A stretch of 64,000 bases of DNA from the NCBI GenBank assembly GCA_947359465.1, contig OX375873.1:59367573-59431572 (forward strand). Reading direction: 5' to 3'. Both the position numbers and the translations under genes were made by a program. This document shows positions 55,906 to 64,000 of the stretch, in pieces; position 1 is the stretch's first letter, and each line of letters starts with the position of its first letter. The notes beneath the pieces are model-generated. The model saw only the letters and a program-made list of their open reading frames with translations. It had not been told where the DNA came from and ran no database searches. The stretch is from Metellina segmentata. Its lineage: Eukaryota; Arthropoda; Arachnida; Araneae; Tetragnathidae.

Positions 55906-56768
55906 ATGTTATGCCCTATACACGTCCACGCGGTTTAAGATATTTTCATAGAAATTTGCATACAGTGAGTGCTTATCTTGATTTAGTGAGTGGAATTGGT
56001 TGCGAAAGTCTGTCTGTCCGTCTTTCTGTTCTATGCTCGATTTTGTGTATGTCTGTTTGTGTACGCATCACATGAATTGTATTCCAGATATTTGATTACA
56101 GTGTATCTTATTTTATACATTATCTATTAATTTAGTGAATGCAATATTAAACATTTCTTTATTGGTATATTTAGATGAGTTTCATGCTAAAACACCTGAG
56201 TAAGTATACTTAAATCAACCATAATTTGGTAGTTTTGGAAAAATTGGAATGTCTATTGAATAATACGATTACTTCGATTGTTTTACCAGTACTGCTGAAA
56301 AAGTAATTATTCTTCAAAAAATTATATTTTTTAATGAAATTTCAGCTCTGATACTTCATTTATTTCGAGTCTTATTTTTGTTCTTAGCGCAATGAAAACG
56401 ATTTCGGAATAATTGAGACAGACGATATTTTTCAACGAAACGAGAATGAACAAGATCGTGTGAGCAGTGATATTTTCTGTTTCTTTCGCTCTGAATTAAT
56501 TTCACATTTCTAAATTTTGTGCACTTTTAGTTGTAAATTGTGGCAACTGTGCGAGATCAAGAGATAAAAATGAATCACAAATTAATATCTTTAGAACAAT
56601 TTTTCCGACATCTTTTATTTTGTTCTATTTTACTGTTTTCTGTTTTAAATATTTATTATTTTAATAAATGTGTTTTACTTCTCATCACACCCAACAGCAC
56701 CACAAAGTATTAGACTTGAAAATGTTAGGTAAGTCAGTATAAATTTCAGTAAATTTTAAGTGTAGTTA

Positions 56769-56928
56769 TGCCATTATTGAAAGAACAATGCCGTTATTTA
56801 AAGAATAATGCCGTTATTTAAAGAATAATGCCGTTATTTAAAGATTAATGCCGTTATTTAAAGAATAATGCCGTTATTTAAACAATAATGCCGTTATTTA
56901 AAGAATAATGTCGTTATTGGAAGAATAA
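56769..56928. repeat. 20-bp minisatellite in Helitron copy B
   Basis: Eight units close to AATGCCGTTATTTAAAGAAT, one more than in copy A. Confidence 0.95.
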
Positions 56929-57454
56929 TAATGTTTAAAAATCCAAATAGAACTTTTTCTAACATTAAAAAATTCGTTGTAGTAATGACAGGAGAAGATT
57001 GCAAAATTTCACAATGTCGCCTACCGGAGGCAAGAGTGCCACAAGTAAAAGAATATTGTTTTGTTGACTATGAGTGCGAGAGCACTCGCCGTAATTCGTA
57101 ATTTTAGTTAATTGAGTTGCACATGAAAATAACTTAAGAAAGGGAATTCCAAATCTTCCTATAAATCGTCTTTTATAGTAGTAACCTTAGTATCACCTTT
57201 CGTCTTTTTGTAGCTTTGTCATACAGCAATTGTGCGATGTATGTGAAATGTATTACATGAATGGATATGTATGTGTAGGATTTGTGTCCAAAGTAAGTTG
57301 TAGAAAATATAAAGATGGCGAAAGGTGTTAAAATAAATTTTTATTCTACAAAAAACGTAAGACGTTATATATTTTGATTATCTCTTCAATCTAGAGTAAA
57401 CGAATTCAAACCGAGTAAGGTCGGGTATTTTGCTAGTCAAACTATAAGTTCATA

Positions 57455-57963
57455 CGAGGCGTTGCGGATACAAAAGGCAAGCTCTACATTTTGTTTGAAA
57501 ATTTTTTTATCCCCTATTTTGGTTTGTAACATATTAAATAATGATGTTAACTTTTTAACTGAGTTCGCCCTTTCTAACCCTATAAAGCTAGGGCTAAAAG
57601 TAGCTCTTCTATGTGCTATGAGTTGTAGATTAAGTATTTAAACAATAAGCTCTTACATCCATGTCAGAAAAAGTTTGGTTTTAGATAGGAATAGGTTGAG
57701 GGAATAACTCATGGACTGGCCGACTAAATATCCAGGCTCTAATCTTCAGATAATTTCCCACAAAAGGCAAGGCTAATCAGTTTTTCAACTTTGTACCTTA
57801 TTTGTAAATAAACTGCTTTTGAACAATTCTTGAGAATTTTCTTGCTTTGGTCAAAGTTAAATAAAACTGACCATGAAAATTGGTTCGTAGAGATTCACGT
57901 TTAAATGTGTTTTTCCTGAAACCGGCATTTGTTGAGTTCGCCCTTCGTATCCCCAACCCCTCA
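57455..57963. mobile_element. TA-flanked MITE with G-rich ends
   Basis: The left end CGAGGCGTTGCGGATACAAA and the right end read inverted (TGAGGGGTTGGGGATACGAA) share about 30 bp of imperfect inverted homology, with TA on both sides. It is 509 bp and non-coding. It lies 18 bp right of a Helitron. Confidence 0.65.
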
Positions 57964-58263
57964 TATATTCTGCTTTTCCATATTTATCTAATTTATATAA
58001 CTAGTTATATCCCTACACATATTTTTAAAGTTTTCATTCAAATTTAAGATTATCCTTCTGCGATTTTGTTTTCTGAAATCCTTGGATACACTTTTATGCT
58101 GTTGATATGTTCCCTTAGTTAAGATGAAACTTGGATAAAGTCCAAAATACTATATTTTTAAGTTGCACGGCAACCAACTCCTGTTAATACAGGAGCTGTC
58201 TCGGAGACATCGATGTAACCAAAAATACTTTTATATTCTTATTTGAATTCACTTCTAACTACT

Positions 58264-58641
58264 GAATTACTCTTTGACAAACAATGCTCATAACAATCTG
58301 TTTTATAGATTAAAATAATTTAAAAAAGTATTAAAAACCGAATCCAAACTTGACGATGAGTCAAATTGATTCATTGTTGCATATTTATGCAGTTTCTGCA
58401 AATCTATTTTAAGGATTTTTTTCGTGGAATAAAACTGTTTTCTAATCATCTAAAATACTTGGAGAACCATTGTTCATATAATAGTTACAGATTAAAAGTA
58501 ATTCAAATAGTATTTAAATCCAAATCTAAATACTGGGTTTAAAAGTAAATTAAATCGATTTTTTTGTTGAGTTTCGATGGAATTTCTGCTTGTCTACCTT
58601 CAGGATGTTTTCGTGTAACAAAACTATTTCTTAATCACCTT
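58264..58641. repeat. Tandem duplication, ~185-bp unit, old
   Basis: Blocks GCTCATAACAATC/GTTCATATAATAG, AATTTCTGC-like and GTGGAATAAAACTGTTTTCTAATC/GTGTAACAAAACTATTTCTTAATC recur in order. Identity is modest. Confidence 0.55.
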
Positions 58642-59588
58642 TAAGCATTTAAAGTAGAATCCCCAGACTACTGAATCGACAGGAATTCCGCATTGGAAAG
58701 GAAGTCTAATCAATTGTACATTCATAATATATCAGACCGAGAAGGTACTGCAATAGTTACCAAACTTTGTTCCCTGACTATTTCACTTGTTAGTCACTAC
58801 TTGGGTTGACATCACACCCTAATTTGTAGAAAATGTCTGCATTTTGGGGAACAGTGGTTTTATCCTTAGCTGAACTGAGAAACTTGTTTCAAATATTTTC
58901 TGGCAGAAAAAGGTTTATGTCAAAAGGAAACAACCTGGTCGAGATTGTAGATATTCTCAGTACTTTTGAAACACTTTTTCTTGTTTGTTTACACTATGGC
59001 AAGCTGATTACAGTGTACGCATCCATGTATTGACTATGCATTGTTTCTGTCAGTGTATACGAAGTATATATCTCGATTAGAATATATTGAGAAAATATTT
59101 AGAATCTAATTTCAATTTGTAAGTATTACAAAAAGTAATTTCTTTCTGTGAAAGGAATACTTTTCGTAGTATATATATAAGGAATAATAATAAGTATATA
59201 TAAATAATAATATTCGTAGGAATTTATCGTAGAATGGAGACACAATGACGTCATTCACATTGTTAATCGAACTTTAGCGTTATATTATTCTTATATTACA
59301 GCTATATTATATCAAGTATGAAACAAACTGAAACAAAATGTAAAGAAATAGCTGTTTGAATTACATCGCTTTCTTGCATAGAGCATTATTTTAAGCTCTA
59401 CATAGTGCATAATTTATAGCTTCATATTATTACCTAATTTTCAACACCTTGCTTAAGGGAACAGTGAATTATCAAATTAAACTTTTGCAGTTATACAATT
59501 GTTATGAAATTTACAGTAGCTGCTTATTTTCAATAAAAATCCGATCAGCAAAATTTGATCCAAAAATATTCATTCTTTCAGTAGATAT
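58642..59588. other. AT-rich DNA, nothing recognised
   Basis: A 66-codon frame at 58833 is not recognisable. A partial tandem TATATAA/ATAATAA stretch occurs at 59168-59212. Confidence 0.4.
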
Positions 59589-60710
59589 CAGGGTGTAAAA
59601 AAATCATGATTTAAAAAAAAAATCAATTAATCGGATTTATTTGATTTAAATCACAAATCGGATTTTTTTATTTAAATTTCTGTAAGGCCTATAAATTTGT
59701 TAAATAAAAAATTGAGTGTCTGACATGACATGTAAACCAATATTTATTTAAGTAAACAATCGGAATTTGAGATATGGTAAATTAATATTTATTTTACTAA
59801 AAATCATTGTGTGTTACATGGTAATCCATTTAAAAAATGAATTTTCAAAACAAGATTTTCAAAAAAGATAAAACATTTGTTTAACTTTAAAACATAAGTT
59901 GACATCCTACATAGTTTTTCTTGAGTAAATTAACATCATCATGTTAACAAATGTATCAGTAAGTGTAAGTGAGACCTAAATTAATCGGATTAAATAAATA
60001 TCTGTTATGGGTCACTACTCTTAAAGTGAAAGGTGACTGTTTCAGGGGTCATTTTTCAAAATAAAAGATGTTCATAGTGTTTAAACTTTCATCCTTTCAA
60101 ATAGAAAACTCAGTTGAATTTTTTATTTAATAAATTATTTATCACAATAATTGTGTTATTTTGTATTTATGTCGCAATTAAAAAAAAGTAGTTGAAAAAT
60201 CACTATAGCTAAGTCATTGGTCAATCAATTAAAGGGATAACAAGTAGTTTAGGCCTACTTTGAGGGGATTTTCTTTGGCTATCTTGACATTTACGTAGAT
60301 GTAACCCTACTGCTTTATTGTTTGTAACATAAAATTATGCATGAACATTGTAAAAACTTTCAAATAGATGTCAACTTATTTTTTAATTTACTGTTTGGCA
60401 GAATACCTGACTCAACACTCAACAGATTACTTAGTCCATAGACACCTCAAATTATTTGCAAGTGTCCATTACCAAACATTTTTTTAAAGCTCATCAGTAC
60501 GAGGTGTAGCCATTAGTGCTGAAATCACCATGAGTGCAGAAAGTTCAAAGCATTTGACAAATTCTGTGATTTTTCTAGGGTGTATTTACTTAGTTATAAA
60601 AATGTAAGATTGATCGTGATTTAAATCAATGATTTAAAAAAAAATCATTTGATTAAAATCATGATTTTAATCGTTGATTTAAATCAAGTGATTTAAATCT
60701 TGACACCCTG
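59589..60710. mobile_element. Non-autonomous hAT element, 1122 bp
   Basis: It begins CAGGGTGTAAAAAAATCATG and ends with the inverted form, CATGATTT-like then CTTGACACCCTG. A perfect 8-bp direct repeat, GTAGATAT, flanks it (59581-59588 and 60711-60718). CAGGGTG ends and an 8-bp duplication are diagnostic of hAT. GATTTAAATC-type palindromic motifs are repeated near both ends and may be subterminal transposase binding sites. No transposase frame remains. Confidence 0.92.
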
Positions 60711-60718
60711 GTAGATAT

Positions 60719-62013
60719 TACATAAAACTTGGGCAAAACCTTTGACAAATTAAAAAATATTAAAAGGTTGCATGCGCATTAATTTCCTATGTACTGTCAA
60801 ATTTTAACTCACATAATATTTCATATACATTATGTCAAAGTAATTGAATTTGGTAAATGTATTGTTCCATTGCAAGGCTAAATTTTTTTCTACTACGACC
60901 CCTAACATTTTACAAAGAGGATATAGGTTAAACAACATTTTACACTATAGTAGTAAAATTTGGAATTATGATGAATTTCTTTAATTTGTAATAAGATTTA
61001 TACAACAGATTTCAAGTACTATACAAAAAAATTTTAAGTAAATTAATTCAAAACAGATGCGCAAGGAATATTTTGAATACAGAATGATATCTAAAAAACT
61101 CAATTTGAAAAAACGGTTTTTGTAACAGAAATTTGTAACGAAGTTTGTTATAGAAGAAGTTTTACTGTTCCATGATACTGTATTTGTAACTTCGCCAAAA
61201 ATAGTCATATTTGAAAAATTATTTTTGCAATTCTCGTAGTTTGATTTAATAATGGCATCTAGCTCTAAAATGGGAAGAAGAAAAACGATTTTGCTATGGA
61301 TTCTGCTGATAGAGTCCCCTTAAGTTAAAACATTTTGCTTGAGCTTACTACATAAGTTGATATCTTTAATTGCGTTACCCATGATTTTAAATGTTATTAT
61401 TTAATTACAAAATTAATCATTTTCATTTCTAACGCAATGGAATTTTTATACTAAATTACAAGGTTATCTATGAATGTTTGTGGTTGTTTCGATTTTTTTT
61501 TGGCAGAGTGTGTATTATCCTTCTGAGTGACAAAAAACATTGTGAGTAGTTGCTACCCTAATCACTCAGTTGGTGACTTAATACTACATCACTTATTGAA
61601 AACAATCGTAGGAAAGATTCTGTTGATCAAGGATGTCAAATCAGGTTATATGTCCTGCAGGGAAGATTGTAGAGACTTACCTCTATGATGGTTAATATCG
61701 CCTTCACGCTATCGATACTTAAAGATTTGTGAATAAACCCGAACAAATTAAATTATCTTCCATGTAGTTAATTTTCTAAGCTGAAAAAAAATGCATATTT
61801 TCAGAGAAGGGGAAACAGGACGTATAGAAACAGGCAAAACTGTGATAATGACAACCAGGGTAACATACTAGTCAGTAGCAAGTCATTTAAAAAAATTACC
61901 AATTAAGGAACAAAACTCTTAGAATATTTAAGTATATTTGAAATTTAAATGTAAAATACTTAACTATAAGAATTGTTTTGGAAGCATAGAAAAATGTTTT
62001 AATGCAAGGTATA
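60719..62013. other. AT-rich DNA, nothing recognised
   Basis: Short frames only (for example 75 codons minus at 60981-61208, without recognisable protein). Confidence 0.45.
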
Positions 62014-63315
62014 CAGAGGCTGTTCGCACATTTTTTAGACGATTTTGTTTAGCGGTAATAAAAAATCGTTTGCTGCAAAAGAAATAATTGCAGTTGTTCT
62101 ATGTTTTTAAAAGTCAAAATTATCGTCTGCTACTTGAGAGGTTTGTTTTTATTCAAAATGGCGTTTTTAACGAAGTAGTGGTTCGAAGGCTATAATTATG
62201 CTCTTTCCGAAGAGAAATATTCATATTCCTTTATCCAAAAACGATGTGAGAGTCATGGTTTTGTGATATCTAAAGCGTCGATAGGTAATATCGTCAACAA
62301 GAAAGGAAAAAAACGTCGAATTGGAGCCTCAAGTGGGACAAAAATTCCGAACAAGTATCCAAGGAAGAAACGGACATTTTCGATTATTGCAAAGGTACGT
62401 TGTTTAATGTTAAAAGAATATCCCCCTACTCAAAAGACAGTTGCAAAATCATTAAAATGCTCGGTTTCCACTATAAACAAAATGATAAACGTTGATTTAA
62501 ATCTTAAGAAAGCGAAAAAACGCAATGTGCATCGTCTTTCTCCAAAGCATATCGCTAAACGCAGGACACTCTGCCGAATTCTATATGAAAAACACTTATC
62601 CAAAAAAAAAATGAAAACAAATTGTCACAGTAGATGAATCAAGGGTGTATTTAAATTATTGCAGCAAAAAAAAAGCTATTTATTATCATAAAAGGGGAGA
62701 AAAAAAATTCAAGTACATGGTTCACAGAATCGAAAGAAAGTTTTTCTAAGGGATTCATGATTGTAGCTGGTTTTTCATATAATGGCAAGTTAAAAATAAA
62801 GAGAGTGGAAAAAATGTCAAGATTAACTCCAAATACTACCAGGAACATATTTTATCGCCAAGGTTTCTGAATGAAATACTATCGCTTTACCCACAGTGCC
62901 ATCAATCTGTGGAACTCCATCAAGACAAAACTAGCAGTCACACAACAAAATCCACTGTAAATTTCCTAAAAGAAATGAAACAAAAGACCGGTATCAAGAC
63001 CATACCCTTCACTGATATCCCTACTAAATGTCCCGATGGATCACCTATGGATTTTGTGCTTTCGGACTTTTAAAATCTTCATTATCCAAACGTCCTCCCA
63101 CAACCCTTACAGGACTCTGGAAAGCTGTTCAGGAGGAATGGGATAGAATACCTCTTCTGACACTTCAAAAAGCATTATTATCCTGGAAATTACGGTGTCG
63201 AAAGATAGTTCAGAATAAGGGCTATCAAATAGAACATTTAAAACACAAGAATTTTAAGTAATTTAGTTTTGTGAATGCAGTATACATTGTCTAAAAAATG
63301 TATGAACAGCCTCTG
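62014..63315 (+). mobile_element. Mariner-type element of a second lineage, degraded
   Basis: Inverted ends CAGAGGCTGTTCGCACATTT and CAGAGGCTGTTCATACATTT (right end, complement) with about 27 bp of good homology are flanked by TA at 62012-62013 and 63316-63317. It is 1302 bp, a normal mariner length. Confidence 0.9.
62190..63261 (+). pseudogene. Mariner-type transposase pseudogene (DD41D spacing, second lineage)
   Basis: The N-terminal region reads CESHGFVISKASIGNIVNKK, then TQKTVAKSLKCSVSTINKMI (HTH), then LKKAKKRNVHRLSPKHIAKR in one frame to about 62620. A frameshift then gives VTVDESRVYLNYC with the first aspartate (about 62632), followed by stops. VELHQDKTSSHTTKSTVNFL holds the second aspartate near 62926. 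DIPTKCPDGSPMDF holds the third near 63050, and I count 41 residues between them. After another frameshift near 63055, CAFGLLKSSLSKRPPTTL and LTLQKALLSWKLRCRKIVQN complete the C-terminus at 63261. It differs clearly from the 52.8-kb transposase. At least two frameshifts and several stops make it non-functional. Confidence 0.85.
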
Positions 63316-63509
63316 TAAGGGTCATGATTACCTTGTATTACAACTAGAACGGCTCCTAAGGCAAAGTCTGAGTGGTGGAAGTCGCTATAGAGAAACGTGT
63401 CTCATTCCTTTTGGGTAAGGGTGAATCCAGATACAATAAAAACTTGATTGCATTGAGTTTTTCGTGATTTCTAATGGTCAAACGAGGTAGTTTTCTAGTA
63501 TAGATCTTC
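63316..63509. other. Spacer, nothing recognised
   Basis: Short non-coding stretch between the mariner end and a dispersed repeat. Confidence 0.4.
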
Positions 63510-63640
63510 TCGACTTAAATATTCACAAATGTGTTTCCAATTTACTACAAACTGCGCCAATGTGATGCACTCGAAAACATTTCTACAATCACCTCCAACG
63601 GGGGAAATTGTAAGATCCGTTTCTATCGCAACAGGATGTA
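63510..63640. repeat. ~140-bp dispersed repeat, copy 2
   Basis: Partner of 49790-49930, with the same order of CTGCGCCAATGTGA, ACTCGAAAACATTT and CGCAACAGG-like blocks. Confidence 0.6.
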
Positions 63641-64000
63641 TCGTTGTGATACTGCTTCATAAATAAAAGTAACTAGTAATTCATGGGCAACTTCTTTATT
63701 GGTGACCAGTGGTATTTTGGCAAAATCAGTTTTACCTGGGGAGCCGCTGAATTATGGAAAGATACTGGGGCTTCTCGTCAGATGAGGAAGGAATGGACTC
63801 ACAGGTAACCTAATAACCGAGACCCCTATAATGGATCTCGTCATTTACTGTCTTTAGCATCTGGAGTTGACATTCGGGTCACTCGTGTCTCACATGAACA
63901 TCCCATTTCGGACCTCCACTTGTTGCCTCCCTTACCTTTTGGCAAGAAAGAAAGGGAGCAAAGCACACTTTCACATTAGGGCAAGAACCCCCTTTACGCC
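63641..64000 (+). other. GC-richer window end, possibly start of a further repeat
   Basis: TATTGGTGACCAGTGG at about 63700 follows an AATAAA (63662) and faintly recalls the primer-binding region after some LTRs. A frame from ATGGGCAACTTC near 63694 is open for about 40 codons. Neither is recognisable enough for a call, and the window ends here. Confidence 0.25.

Larger units (their letters stand above)
55745..57436 (+). mobile_element. Non-autonomous Helitron family H1, copy B (complete ends)
   Basis: It starts A|TCTATATAAATAAGAATGG and ends with hairpin CCGA-GTAAGG-TCGG, GTATTTTG and CTAG at 57433-57436, followed by T. Inside, in order: a TCTG microsatellite (55860-55905), a region shared with copy C (56160-56720), eight 20-bp repeats (56769-56928) and a perfect GAGTGC-GAGA-GCACTC hairpin (57072-57087). 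Length is 1692 bp. Copy A is the same element inverted, 24.6 kb to the left. It has no coding capacity. Confidence 0.92.

Noticed and set aside
55773..56075. 100-codon open frame with repeated SVCLSV residues
   Set aside because: It is the translation of the TCTG microsatellite in Helitron copy B; the minus-strand frame at 30898-31116 is its equivalent in copy A.

Overview
This 64-kb window looks like AT-rich, repeat-dense eukaryotic DNA. No prokaryotic operons, rRNA genes or clear host genes are visible. The protein remnants are almost all Tc1/mariner transposases and other transposon-linked families that I associate with arthropod genomes. Together with tRNA-derived SINEs, Helitrons and TA microsatellites they suggest an arthropod, perhaps a spider or other arachnid; that assignment is inference. 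Only one open reading frame is convincingly complete: a 358-residue mariner-type transposase with DD41D spacing at 52847..53923 (minus), inside an element with nearly identical inverted ends (52670..54172).

Layout, left to right. 0-5 kb: one possible terminal exon, then a 2.5-kb inverted-repeat transposon carrying a decayed gene of an uncharacterised repeat-borne family, inserted into a ~115-bp tandem repeat. 6-10 kb: a dead DD41D mariner and a small TTAA-type MITE. 11-15 kb: a second orphan repeat-borne protein family and two SINEs in opposite orientation. 15-20 kb: a 404-bp Helitron split by a Tc1, a 333-bp tandem duplication, a foldback MITE and a third SINE. 20-24 kb: mostly featureless. 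24-29 kb: a dead Tc1 with an internal 182-bp duplication, then a ~400-bp tandem repeat array with a deleted Tc1 inserted at a TA, then a GC-richer island and a 600-bp tandem duplication. 29-36 kb: a 1.65-kb Helitron (minus), a second foldback MITE, microsatellites and a Helitron fragment. 36-46 kb: a Tc1 with IR/DR-type ends, a 17-bp minisatellite, an orphan pseudogene, and a 215-bp inverted repeat enclosing two broken Tc1 copies, one of them hit by a truncated LINE. 48-54 kb: hAT-like and TTAA-type MITEs and the intact DD41D element. 54-58 kb: two Helitrons 24 bp apart, followed 18 bp later by a TA-flanked MITE. 59-64 kb: a 1.1-kb non-autonomous hAT with a perfect 8-bp duplication and a dead mariner of another DD41D-spaced lineage.

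The pieces do not form a pathway. They record successive, often nested transposition: Tc1 into Helitron, LINE into Tc1, and TIR elements into tandem arrays. Target duplications and unfilled neighbouring repeat units allow several insertion events to be ordered. Positions of decayed elements are accurate to a few bases where terminal repeats were seen and to tens of bases elsewhere.
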